Assembly (NCBI RefSeq): GCF_000527155.1
Contig: NZ_AZUQ01000001.1
Span: forward strand, 1,919,615-1,983,614
From: Haloglycomyces albus DSM 45210
GTDB lineage: Bacteria; Actinomycetota; Actinomycetes; Mycobacteriales; Micromonosporaceae
DNA length: 64,000 nt
Direction: 5' to 3'
The notes beneath the pieces were generated by a model. That model was not told where the DNA came from. It saw only the letters and a program-made list of their open reading frames with translations, and made no database searches. Of this stretch, positions 48,554-57,444 are shown piece by piece. Within the stretch, counting starts at the first letter, position 1; each line of letters begins with the position of its first letter. The translations under genes and the position numbers were made by a program.

Positions 48554-49384
48554 TTATTCGCTCGGGATGTAATCGTCCAGGAGCGCCGGGGTGAGGCCGG
48601 CTTCGTCGATGGCTTCCAGCGCCGCGATGTAGTCGTCGACGAATTCGTCTCTGAAGTGCATGAGAATGATGTCGCCCGGCTGTACGGTATCCCCCTCTTG
48701 GAAGTGCACCGTGCCGTCCTTGACGGCCTGCCGCCAGTGCAGGACGGCGTCCATGCCGCATTCGGCCGCCGCGCGTAGCGTGTCGTCGTCGTATTCGCCG
48801 AACGGCGGTCGGAAGAGTCGCGGACGGATGTCGTAGAGCTCGGCCAGGGTCTCGCTGGACGAACAGATCTCTCGTTTCTGTTCGGTGTAATCGAGATCGG
48901 GGAGTGAACGATGGGAATCGGTGTGCGGGTGGATGGTGGCTCCGGTTTCGGCGATCTCGGCGAAGTATTCGGGATGGTCTTCGGCCACCGGTCCGAGTAG
49001 GAAGAGCGTGTTGGGGACGTCGGCCTCGGCGAGCAGTTCGATCGCGTCGGGGTTCTGGACCCAGCCGTCGTCGATCGTGATGAAGGCGACGGGGTCGTCG
49101 GTGGGGATGCTGAAGTACAGCGGTGCGTCGTCACTGGGGACGTGGCCGGTGGTGGGATTGGCGGGGGGATCGTCGAAGTCGGGAATGCGATCGTCGAACC
49201 GTCCGGGAGTGGGGGACGGTTCAGGGCTGGGAGACGGATCGGGTTCGGTCGACCGAATCGGGTCGCCGGATTCGGCGGCGTCGGTTTCATTCGGTGTGGC
49301 GTCTTGGCAGGCCGTCAGGGCGATGAGACAGGAGGATAGCAGTCCGAACCAGACGCGTTGCGACCGTGACGGAAAAGATGTCAT
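48554..49384 (-). CDS. Polysaccharide deacetylase-like lipoprotein
   Basis: A 276-residue lipoprotein. The signal peptide ends in a lipobox (ALTAC, cysteine at residue 26); a Pro/Ser/Asp-rich linker follows, then a NodB-type deacetylase domain from about residue 95. Motif 1 is FITIDDGW instead of the usual TFDDG, with both aspartates kept; motif 2 is HTDSHRSL with the two metal-binding histidines; RPPFGEYDDDTL and LMHF complete the active site. It should remove acetyl groups from peptidoglycan or another polymer. The lysozyme-like gene lies about 85 bases downstream on the same strand. Confidence 0.88.
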   Translation of the reverse strand: MTSFPSRSQRVWFGLLSSCLIALTACQDATPNETDAAESGDPIRSTEPDPSPSPEPSPTPGRFDDRIPDFDDPPANPTTGHVPSDDAPLYFSIPTDDPVAFITIDDGWVQNPDAIELLAEADVPNTLFLLGPVAEDHPEYFAEIAETGATIHPHTDSHRSLPDLDYTEQKREICSSSETLAELYDIRPRLFRPPFGEYDDDTLRAAAECGMDAVLHWRQAVKDGTVHFQEGDTVQPGDIILMHFRDEFVDDYIAALEAIDEAGLTPALLDDYIPSE

Positions 49385-49452
49385 GAGCTCAGGTTAACGA
49401 TCATCGGGGGATATTCCTAGGTGCCACGAGGGCTGAATCGAGGGAATTCTGT

Positions 49453-49482
49453 GGTGGGGCAAGGTTGTGACCTCACCCCACC
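49453..49482 (-). terminator. Terminator of the PIN-PhoH gene
   Basis: Arms GGTGGGG (49453-49459) and CCCCACC (49476-49482) plus an inner AGGT/ACCT pair form a hairpin directly after the stop codon on the minus strand. Confidence 0.6.
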
Positions 49483-49490
49483 GATTCCGG

Positions 49491-50762
49491 TTAGGTTTCG
49501 AGAAGATTGGTGACCATCTCGGCGATGGGGGATCGCTCGGATCTGGTGAGCGTTACGTGTGCGAAGAGGGGGTGTCCTTTAAAGGATTCGATAACGCTGG
49601 TGACACCGTCATGGCGACCTACTCGCAGATTGTCCCGCTGAGCCACGTCGTGGGTGAGGACCACGCGTGAGCCACTGCCGATTCGCGACAGAACAGTGAG
49701 GAGGACACCACGTTCCAGGCTCTGTGCTTCGTCGACGATGACGAAACTGTCATGGAGCGAACGCCCTCGGATATGGGTCAGCGGCAGTACTTCCAACATC
49801 CCTTGATGAATAACTTCATCGATGACGTTCTCACTGGTGAGTGCCCCGAGAGTGTCGTGTACCGCCTGGGCCCACGGTTCCATCTTCTCCGATTCGGAAC
49901 CGGGCAGGTATCCCAGGTTCTGCCCGCCGACGGCGTACAACGGCCGGAAAACCACGACCTTCTTGTGGCGCTGCTGCTCCAGCGTTTTCTCCAGGCCCGC
50001 GCACAGGGCCAAGGCCGATTTTCCGGTACCGGCCTTGCCGCCCAAGCTGATGATTCCGACGTCGTCGTCCAACAGGAGATCCAGGGCGATCCGCTGTTCG
50101 GCCGAACGTCCGTGCAGTCCAAAAGCATTGGAATCTCCCTTGACGGGAGTGATGCTCTTGTCGACCGCGACTCTTCCGAGTCCGGACGAGCCGGGAGCAC
50201 TGAGGATGACCCCGGAATGGCACGGCAGATCGTGTTGGACGTCCAAACCCTTGTCACTGAAGAGTTCCGACATCTCCTGATCGGTGACCGACAGTTCGGC
50301 GGTTCCCGTCCACGTTGGATCGAGAGCTTGGCCGTGGCGGTATTCTTGGGTCTCCACTCCGACGGTGGAGGCCTTGACCCGCAACGGCATGTCCTTGGTT
50401 ACCAGGATCGCCTGGTCACCGAGGTTGGCCGCTACCGCGAGAATACGGCTGTCATTGGTATTGACGGCCATGTCGGGCGGTAGATTACTGGTATCGATGG
50501 AGTTGATTTCAACTCGGAGATCACCCCCTTCGTCCCCGATGGGAACGGGCTCATCGAGACGCCGGTACTTGATGCGGAGGTCGTCAAGGCGGCGAAGCGT
50601 TTCACGGGCGAACCATCCCAGTTCGGGATGATGACGTTTTCCTTCCAGCTCGGTGATGACGATCAATGGAATGACGACGTGGTGCTCATTGAATCGTGAG
50701 AAAGCGCCCGGATCGGAGAGAAGGACGCTGGTGTCGAGGACATAGGTGCGTTGGTCTGGCAC
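49491..50762 (-). CDS. PIN-PhoH protein (PhoH2-like RNA helicase/RNase)
   Basis: A 423-residue fusion of an N-terminal PIN RNase domain ([15 protein letters not shown], then [12 protein letters not shown] and a late [12 protein letters not shown]) and a C-terminal PhoH ATPase domain with Walker [16 protein letters not shown] near residue 240 and Walker [12 protein letters not shown]. In mycobacteria PhoH2 proteins unwind and cut RNA and belong to toxin-antitoxin-like loci; no clear antitoxin frame precedes this one. The four PIN acidic residues seem present. Confidence 0.92.
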   Translation of the reverse strand: MPDQRTYVLDTSVLLSDPGAFSRFNEHHVVIPLIVITELEGKRHHPELGWFARETLRRLDDLRIKYRRLDEPVPIGDEGGDLRVEINSIDTSNLPPDMAVNTNDSRILAVAANLGDQAILVTKDMPLRVKASTVGVETQEYRHGQALDPTWTGTAELSVTDQEMSELFSDKGLDVQHDLPCHSGVILSAPGSSGLGRVAVDKSITPVKGDSNAFGLHGRSAEQRIALDLLLDDDVGIISLGGKAGTGKSALALCAGLEKTLEQQRHKKVVVFRPLYAVGGQNLGYLPGSESEKMEPWAQAVHDTLGALTSENVIDEVIHQGMLEVLPLTHIRGRSLHDSFVIVDEAQSLERGVLLTVLSRIGSGSRVVLTHDVAQRDNLRVGRHDGVTSVIESFKGHPLFAHVTLTRSERSPIAEMVTNLLET

Positions 50763-51073
50763 GGGTGCCTCCTCGCTGCTCTTCGTCGCTCTATGTGAGC
50801 GACTCTCGGCTTAGCGTTTGCTAATCCTTTAATGACCTCACTGTAGTCGGTTTATGTGACATTTTCCAGAGAGCGAGGTTTAAAGGCTCACATGGGGTAG
50901 CGAAGTGCGAACGATTTGTGTGAGGCGGCGAATGTGACTCAATCTTCATGAGGGATACTTTTATTCGATCAAGGTGAATATGGAGTTACCGGTGAGAATG
51001 CGGACGACGAACCCTGGAACCGGTAAGAGTCAGAAATCCGACAAATCAGACAGCTGAACTCACGAAAACGACC
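50763..51073. other. Divergent gap between PIN-PhoH and the FtsK cassette
   Basis: About 310 bases, fairly AT-rich, with promoters expected for both directions. ATGTGA and TCACAT pairs recur near 50850-50900 and could be a regulator site. No gene or structured RNA was recognised. Confidence 0.45.
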
Positions 51074-51373
51074 GTGTCGCCACTTGATGTCAGTGACAAT
51101 ACCCCCGTGTCTACAGTTAGTGTTTCCGAACTCAAAGTCGCCATCAACTCCGCACTCGAGCAGGTGCGCGGTGGTCAAGCAGCGATCAACGCCGCCTCAC
51201 AGAACATCGAAGAGGCCCAGAGCCGACTCGGGGCCGTCTGCAATGGAACCGGGCATCAGTCGGTCGTCAATGCGCAAGCCGCGCTCGCACAAGCGGCGAG
51301 TGAGCTGGAACAGTCGTTGGCCGCCACCAACGCCGCCACCGAACAAGCCGAAACCTACGCCACCAGCCTCTAG
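51074..51373 (+). CDS. Small helical protein of the FtsK cassette (WXG100-like shape)
   Basis: A 99-residue protein with two long helices: VSELKVAINSALEQVRGGQ onward to about residue 55, and a second from about 64 to 96, joined by CNGTGHQ. Size and the helix-turn-helix hairpin resemble WXG100 proteins of type VII secretion, but the W-x-G is replaced by G-T-G, so homology is unproven. The start is taken as GTG 51074; GTG 51107 is an alternative that would begin at the first helix. Eight bases separate it from the next gene. First gene of a four-gene cassette. Confidence 0.65.
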   Translation: MSPLDVSDNTPVSTVSVSELKVAINSALEQVRGGQAAINAASQNIEEAQSRLGAVCNGTGHQSVVNAQAALAQAASELEQSLAATNAATEQAETYATSL

Positions 51374-51381
51374 GAGCCACA

Positions 51382-52146
51382 GTGGATATCGCCACCCTCG
51401 CCACCCGCCTCCATCAATTGATCGACGAGCTGCCCCAAGCCGGTCTTGCCGCCGCCGACGAGCACCTGGAAACCGCGTACTGCGAACTGACCGAGGCAGC
51501 AAGGGAATCCAGCCATGACCCCGGTCTGACAAGTCTGAGCCAAAGTCGCCATCACCTGGACGCCGGTCGCCGGAAACTCGTCGAGACGGTCCAGTCGATT
51601 GAGGAATACCTCGCGGCGATCGGGGTCGGGATCGCCGCGACGGCTCCGGCTCAAACCGCGAAGCGACAGGACGCCTCGGATCAAGTCGCTCCGGATCCCG
51701 ACGCCTGGTGGCTGGACCGCGTCAGTGAACTGTGCCAACGCAAGGGTCGCCCGAATCCGCACAATCTGACCCCGACTCGTTTGGTCAACGAGTTGACCTA
51801 CAGCGCCGTGGACGTCAACGCCGGACGCTATTGGCAGCAATTGCGTGACACCCGCCCGGCCACGGCCGCCAAACTGCCCGCGCTCACCTGGCCGACCGTA
51901 CGGAGCCTCACCGAAGACCGACTGGGAGGGGCGCCAAACGACAAGCAGCTCAAAGAACTCGCCAAGCGCACCCACAGTCCACTGAAGTCCCTGCTGCCCG
52001 GAGTGGAGCTGGACGACGTCCATACCAGCCTCGCACGAGCATGCAACCACGTCGACGAGTCGACCGCCTCCGACCCGGCCACCCATGCCGTGCTCGGCCC
52101 CGCGCTCATCGCCGAACTGCACCGCCTCACCGCCGCCACCCGCTGA
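51382..52146 (+). CDS. FtsK cassette protein 2, function unknown
   Basis: A 254-residue protein beginning MDIATLATRLHQLIDELPQ. Residues 1-80 are helical and contain regularly spaced charged residues; a TAPAQTAKRQDASDQ linker follows; the second half (about 105-250) is a predicted helical domain with WWLDRVSELCQRKG. No signal peptide or membrane segment is visible and no domain is recognised. Tight spacing on both sides (8 and 21 bases) places it in one operon with the ATPase gene. Confidence 0.65.
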   Translation: MDIATLATRLHQLIDELPQAGLAAADEHLETAYCELTEAARESSHDPGLTSLSQSRHHLDAGRRKLVETVQSIEEYLAAIGVGIAATAPAQTAKRQDASDQVAPDPDAWWLDRVSELCQRKGRPNPHNLTPTRLVNELTYSAVDVNAGRYWQQLRDTRPATAAKLPALTWPTVRSLTEDRLGGAPNDKQLKELAKRTHSPLKSLLPGVELDDVHTSLARACNHVDESTASDPATHAVLGPALIAELHRLTAATR

Positions 52147-52167
52147 ACCAGCAAAGGACCAGCCCCT

Positions 52168-54768
52168 ATGACCGCATGGAAACGACGTCTCGTCTCGGCC
52201 GCCGCCCGCCGCATCGCCACTCTACGAGCACAATCCCGCGACCTCACCGGGCGTCGCCGCGCGGTGCTCCAGACCGTCGGAGCCGAATCCGCCGCCGTGA
52301 CGGAGGAAGGGGAACGCACGCTCGACAGTCTGGCCGACATTCATCGGCGTGCCAAGACCACCATGCGGCAGCGCCACGTCGAACAACTGCGGCATCAAGC
52401 CGACCGGGTCCATCGTCTGGCCGCCCTACACAGTGGGGGCGCGGCAGGGTATCCCTGGAACATCTGGGAGTCCGACGCCGACCACTATCCCGCGACGGCA
52501 CCGCTCTACCGCGTGGGACACCTCAACGGGCCACATCGCCTGCCCGCGCTCGTAGAACTTCTCGACCGCTCCCACCTCAGTCTCGCTCCCGACGCGATCC
52601 CGGCATTGCCGGGCCTCCTGCTGCGCGCCATCGGATCGGCCAAACCAGGTGACGTGCGTATACATATTTACGATCCCGACTCGCTCGGGCAGACCCTCGC
52701 CGCCTTCGCCCCCTTGACCCGCTCCGGCCTCCTGCGCTTCATCGGTCCGGCCGGACTACGCGACACCCTCGACGAATTGGTCGAACACGTTCGTCGCGTC
52801 AATGCCGACGTACTCGGGGGAGAATACCAATCCCTCGCCGAACTGACCGCGCACAATGGAACCGGGCCCGAACCGCGCCATCTCCTGGTTCTGCACAAGG
52901 CGGGAATCCACGGTTGGAACGAGCACGATGACGCACAACTCAAACGCCTGCAACGCACGGGAATCCCCGCCGGAGTCACTCTCCTGATCGCCGGAGAGTC
53001 GCTGGAGGGTACTCCGGTTCTCGATTCCACCTCGTACAGCTCACTGCCCAAAGCCGCGCTGACATTGGACGCACCGCCTCCCACCCAACTGATCACCGAC
53101 ACCGCCCGAACCGTCGGCGAGCGATACGATTCCGGCGACGAACTGCACCTGAACGATCTACTGCCGCGCGACTACGGCACCAAACAGTCCACCCACGGGC
53201 TGTCGGTCCCCATCGGACGCCGCCGCGACGGCTCCATCGCCGCCCTAACGTTGGGAGACAACCCCCCACACGCTCTCATCGGAGGGCCGTCCGGATCGGG
53301 GAAAACGAATCTCATCTACACCTGGATCGCCGGTCTGACCACCGGTTACGACCCCTCCGAACTCGAGATGCACCTCCTCGACTTCAAAGAAGGCGTTTCC
53401 TTTGCCCGATACGCCGAAGGACGCCGCGATCGAACCTGGCTGCCCCACGCCAAACTCGTCGGCATCAACATCAACGACGACCGCGAATTCGGTCTGGCAC
53501 TCCTGCGACACCTCAAAGAAGAACTGCGCCGCAGAGCCGACGCCGCCAAACACCACGAAGCCACCAAACTCTCCGAACTGCGCGCCGCCGATCCCGGCAA
53601 CACCTGGCCCCGCATCGTCGCCGTCATCGACGAATTCCAGATACTGCTGGAAAACCGCGACAGCGTCACCGACGAAGCCGTAGCGCTCCTCGACGACCTC
53701 GCCCGCCGGGGACGCAGCCAAGGCATTCACCTCATTCTCGCCAGTCAGGACGTCGCCGGAATCGAGGCCCTCTGGGGACGCCCCAGCCTTGTGGCCCAAT
53801 TCAGCCTACGCATCGCCCTGCCTAAAGCCCGCCGAGTCCTCGCCGACAACAATCACGCCGCCGACACGCTCCCCAAACACCACGCCATCATCAATTCCGA
53901 ATCCGGCCAGAACGACGCCAATCACGTCATCGCCCTTCCCAACGCCGGAGCCAACGACACCTGGCAACCGATCCAGGAACAACTCTGGAACCAACACCCC
54001 CACAGCGGGCCACCACGCCTGTTCGACGGTGAGGACACCCCCAGACTTCCCACCGCCCCGCCACCGAAACAACACGTCTACGTCGGTCAAACCATCGACG
54101 TCCGCCAACGACCGGCGACCTTCGACCTGCGCCGCTCACCCGGCCGCAACCTCGCCGTCATCGGGACCCGCACCGCCGACGCACACGACCTGATCGCCAC
54201 CACCGCCCTCCATCTGCGCGACGCCACGGTCAACATCTGCAGCTGCGATATCGACAGCGACTCACACGCCATGCGGCTCGCCGAAACCCTGGAAAACCAC
54301 GGCACCACCGTCGCCTGGTACGAACAACTACACGACCTCGTCAACGAGAGACATCGACGTCCCGCTACGACAACGGTGAACCTCCTCTACGCCGTCGACG
54401 CCATCTCGACTCGACTGGACCACCGTGACCGAGAAGCGTTCCGCACCCTGCTGGTCGACGGGCCGGAAAACCACGTGCACACCGTCGGCTGGTGGCGATC
54501 GGTGCCACGCCTCCGAGACGACCTCGGCGGATACAATCCCCGATTCGACGCCATCGACGCCTGGGTCGCACTCGACTGCCACGGCAACGACCTCGCTCCA
54601 CTGACCCCGGGAAACCACACACCACAGTGGTATCCACGGACTCGGCGCGCCCTGTACTTCGACCGCGCCCACGATCGCGAACCCGGTGTCATCATTCCCT
54701 ACGACCCGCACGAACAGCTCCACGAGGCACCCGCCAGTCCACTGATCGAGGTCACCCATGCGCAATAG
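52168..54768 (+). CDS. FtsK/SpoIIIE-type ATPase with flanking degenerate ATPase-like domains
   Basis: An 866-residue soluble ATPase. Residues 1-100 are an arginine-rich coiled coil; about 110-330 look like a degenerate ATPase-like domain; about 340-600 are the active FtsK/HerA-type core with Walker A IGGPSGSGKTN near 375, Walker B IVAVIDEFQ near 488 and the sensor segment LILASQDVAG; about 640-866 resemble another ATPase-like unit lacking a Walker A. No membrane helix is seen, unlike FtsK or EccC. A role in pumping DNA or protein is expected; the small helical neighbour hints at protein. Its stop overlaps the next gene by 11 bases. Confidence 0.85.
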   Translation: MTAWKRRLVSAAARRIATLRAQSRDLTGRRRAVLQTVGAESAAVTEEGERTLDSLADIHRRAKTTMRQRHVEQLRHQADRVHRLAALHSGGAAGYPWNIWESDADHYPATAPLYRVGHLNGPHRLPALVELLDRSHLSLAPDAIPALPGLLLRAIGSAKPGDVRIHIYDPDSLGQTLAAFAPLTRSGLLRFIGPAGLRDTLDELVEHVRRVNADVLGGEYQSLAELTAHNGTGPEPRHLLVLHKAGIHGWNEHDDAQLKRLQRTGIPAGVTLLIAGESLEGTPVLDSTSYSSLPKAALTLDAPPPTQLITDTARTVGERYDSGDELHLNDLLPRDYGTKQSTHGLSVPIGRRRDGSIAALTLGDNPPHALIGGPSGSGKTNLIYTWIAGLTTGYDPSELEMHLLDFKEGVSFARYAEGRRDRTWLPHAKLVGININDDREFGLALLRHLKEELRRRADAAKHHEATKLSELRAADPGNTWPRIVAVIDEFQILLENRDSVTDEAVALLDDLARRGRSQGIHLILASQDVAGIEALWGRPSLVAQFSLRIALPKARRVLADNNHAADTLPKHHAIINSESGQNDANHVIALPNAGANDTWQPIQEQLWNQHPHSGPPRLFDGEDTPRLPTAPPPKQHVYVGQTIDVRQRPATFDLRRSPGRNLAVIGTRTADAHDLIATTALHLRDATVNICSCDIDSDSHAMRLAETLENHGTTVAWYEQLHDLVNERHRRPATTTVNLLYAVDAISTRLDHRDREAFRTLLVDGPENHVHTVGWWRSVPRLRDDLGGYNPRFDAIDAWVALDCHGNDLAPLTPGNHTPQWYPRTRRALYFDRAHDREPGVIIPYDPHEQLHEAPASPLIEVTHAQ

Positions 54769-55438
54769 TTACGTCAGTGCCGTCAGCGACTACCTGGAAC
54801 TCGACGGAGTCACCCAGGAGGAAGCCACCACGCTGCACGACGAATACGAGCGCGACCGCACCCGTGTCGAAAACCGGATACACCAGGCACAACAGCGAGA
54901 ACAAGCCGCTCGGCGCGACCTTGCCGAAGCCGAAGAACTCCAAGACGACCTCGACCGCCGTACGACCAGGCTGTGGGACCGGCTCGCCGCCCTCGTGGGC
55001 CCCGGCACAACCGGAGACTTCCCGCAAGCCGTGCATCGATTCAACGCCCCGTCAAGTGAACCGACACGACTCCGCGCCGACCTCGCCGATCTCGAAAGAC
55101 TGGTCGCCACCGCCAAACGCGGCGAGCTTCCCTTCGAACCACCCGTGATGAGCAGCATCGTAGCGGGAGTCATCGGTCTCTGCTGCGGAAGCGCGGGGGT
55201 ATACGGCGCGCTCGCGCTCCTGGGCATCGACAGTTCCAGTCCGATGTGGAATGCTTTGCAGCCGGCCGCCGCGACCGTATGCGTCCTCGCGAGCGCCGGG
55301 GTCGCGCCGATCGCCTGGGGAATGTGGCAAGCGGCCTGGTATCGAGTGCGGCCGCGACCGCAAGGTGTACTACTGGCGGTGAGTCTCGCCGCGGTGGCCA
55401 TAGTCGTCGGTTCGGTCCTTTTCCTACGCGGGTATTAA
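54758..55438 (+). CDS. Coiled-coil membrane protein of the FtsK cassette
   Basis: A 226-residue protein. Residues 20-85 form a highly charged coiled coil (DEYERDRTRVENRIHQAQQ and on), and three hydrophobic segments follow near 130-155, 165-188 and 203-223. It overlaps the ATPase gene by 11 bases, so translation is coupled. With the only membrane anchor in the cassette it could dock the soluble ATPase at the cell membrane through the coiled coil. No family is recognised. Confidence 0.7.
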   Translation: MRNSYVSAVSDYLELDGVTQEEATTLHDEYERDRTRVENRIHQAQQREQAARRDLAEAEELQDDLDRRTTRLWDRLAALVGPGTTGDFPQAVHRFNAPSSEPTRLRADLADLERLVATAKRGELPFEPPVMSSIVAGVIGLCCGSAGVYGALALLGIDSSSPMWNALQPAAATVCVLASAGVAPIAWGMWQAAWYRVRPRPQGVLLAVSLAAVAIVVGSVLFLRGY

Positions 55439-55824
55439 TTCGTCGTTCGTGAATCTCGGCGGTAACCGGGCGGTACGCCTAGCGTCCGAGTTCGAACTCG
55501 CCAATACGACCGAGGGTCGCCTCGCCTACTATTCGGGAAGCCCGGCGACGACCTCGGTGGAGGGCGATAGTCGTTCGGCGAGCGCCGCGCAACGGTGCTG
55601 AGGCCCGACCGAGTGGTATGGCGCTGTGCCGCCGTACAATGCGGCGTGGCGCCTTTCACCGGACACGATCTGCTGTGTGAGTGGTGAGGCGTTAACCTTG
55701 TAGGGAGCATGCCTCACTCAACCGCGTCGCGGTGCCGATCGCGCCGAACGACGTGTTGTGGAGGGGCGGAATGTACACCCGATCACTTATAAAAATAACC
55801 ACCGACATTGCGAGGGGATAACCA
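55439..55824. other. Gap between the FtsK cassette and ffh
   Basis: About 385 bases. The first half is GC-rich with scattered short inverted repeats; near the end ACTTATAAAAATAACC provides a TATAAA-like -10 region for ffh, followed by the ribosome binding site AGGGGA. I looked for the 4.5S RNA gene, which can lie near ffh, and did not find it. Confidence 0.45.
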
Positions 55825-57369
55825 GTGTTCGACGCACTGTCAGACCGGCTGTCAGGGATTTTCGCTTCAATCCGGTCAAAGGGCCGCCTGACCGATGCCG
55901 ACATTGACGCCACCGCCCGCGAGATCCGCCTCGCGCTGTTGGAAGCCGACGTCGCTCTGCCGGTCGTCAAGGCCTTTATCGCGCAGCTGAAGTCGCGCGC
56001 GAAGGGAACGGAGGTTTCCAAGGCCCTCAATCCCGAACAGCAGATCATTAAGATCGTCAATGAAGAGCTCATTGCCATTCTGGGTGGGGAGACCCGCCGC
56101 GTCAACTATGCCAAGCAACCGCCGACGGTCATCATGCTCGCCGGTCTCCAGGGTGCCGGTAAGACGACCCTGGCGGGCAAGCTCGCCCGGTGGCTGAAGA
56201 AGGACGGGCATTCGCCCTTGCTGGTCGCCGCCGACCTGCAGCGCCCGAACGCCGTGGATCAGTTGAAGGTCAACGGGGAACGCGCCGAGGTTTCGGTCTA
56301 CGCACCGGAGCCGGGCTCCGGAGTCGGTGACCCGGTCAAGGTCGCTTCCGATTCCATCGAAGAAGCCAAACACACCGGGCGTGACGTGGTCATCATCGAC
56401 ACCGCCGGTCGTCTCGGTATCGACGAGGAAATGATGCAGCAGGCCCGCGACATCCGCGAGGCCACCAACCCCGACGAAGTCCTGTTCGTCATTGACGCCA
56501 TGATCGGTCAGGACGCCGTGACCACCGCCGAAGCCTTCCGCGACGGAGTGGGAATCAGCGGTGTCGTACTGTCCAAGCTTGACGGTGACGCCCGTGGCGG
56601 TGCCGCCCTGTCGGTTCGTCACGTCACCGGTCAGCCGATCATGTTCGCCTCCACGGGTGAGAAGTTGGCCGACTTCGACCTCTTCCATCCCGACCGCATG
56701 GCTTCGCGCATTCTCGGCATGGGCGATATGCTCACCCTCATCGAGCAGGCCGAAGAGGCCTTCGATGCGGACCAGAAAGAGGAGATGACCCAGAAGCTAC
56801 TCGAGGGTGAGGACTTCACCCTGGAGGACTTCCTGGAGCAGATGCAGTCGCTGCGCAAGATGGGTCCGATCGCCAACGTCATCAAGATGATGCCCGGTGC
56901 CGGTCAGATGAAGGATCAGCTCGAGCAGATCGACGATAAGCAGCTCGATAAGACCACCGCCATCATTCGGTCGATGACCCCGGAGGAACGACGCAATTCC
57001 AAGGTCATCAACGGCTCGCGTCGTCTGCGCATCGCCAACGGTTCGGGCGTCACGGTCAATGACGTCAATCAGCTTCTGAACCGCTTCAAGGAAGCACAGA
57101 AGATGATGAAGAACATGCCCGGCATGATGGGTATGGGCGGTGGTGGAACCAAGGCCACCAAGTCCAATAAGATCAAGCGCAAGGGCAAAAAGGGCAAGAA
57201 GAAGTCGATCAAGCGCGGCGGCGGCTCGGCCCGCAAACAGGGGATGCCGCAGCTGCCCGGTGGAATGCCGGGGGCCGGGGAGATGCCGGACCTCAGCCAG
57301 ACGAAAGCGTCCGACCTGCCCGACATCGACATCGATAAGTGGATGAAAGAGCAGGGTAAAGGTCAATAG
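55825..57369 (+). CDS. ffh: Signal recognition particle protein Ffh
   Basis: A 514-residue SRP54 GTPase. The N domain is followed by the G domain with P-loop GLQGAGKTTLAGKLA, the DTAGRL motif and TKLD-like SKLDGDARGG, then the methionine-rich M domain (KMMKNMPGMMGMGGGG) which binds signal peptides and SRP RNA. The C-terminus has a basic Lys/Gly stretch. It guides nascent membrane proteins to the FtsY/Sec pathway. Translation starts at a GTG with AGGGGA upstream. Confidence 0.96.
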   Translation: MFDALSDRLSGIFASIRSKGRLTDADIDATAREIRLALLEADVALPVVKAFIAQLKSRAKGTEVSKALNPEQQIIKIVNEELIAILGGETRRVNYAKQPPTVIMLAGLQGAGKTTLAGKLARWLKKDGHSPLLVAADLQRPNAVDQLKVNGERAEVSVYAPEPGSGVGDPVKVASDSIEEAKHTGRDVVIIDTAGRLGIDEEMMQQARDIREATNPDEVLFVIDAMIGQDAVTTAEAFRDGVGISGVVLSKLDGDARGGAALSVRHVTGQPIMFASTGEKLADFDLFHPDRMASRILGMGDMLTLIEQAEEAFDADQKEEMTQKLLEGEDFTLEDFLEQMQSLRKMGPIANVIKMMPGAGQMKDQLEQIDDKQLDKTTAIIRSMTPEERRNSKVINGSRRLRIANGSGVTVNDVNQLLNRFKEAQKMMKNMPGMMGMGGGGTKATKSNKIKRKGKKGKKKSIKRGGGSARKQGMPQLPGGMPGAGEMPDLSQTKASDLPDIDIDKWMKEQGKGQ

Positions 57370-57444
57370 TCGCCGGAGGCGGCCGGGTTCGGCGTCGGTA
57401 TCGTATAAGACGAATGGTCCGCCGATTGTGAATCGAGGTCAACG

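Noticed and set aside
55439-55824. A 4.5S SRP RNA gene next to ffh
   Set aside because: The conserved GGAAGGAAGCAG-type S-domain sequence is not present.
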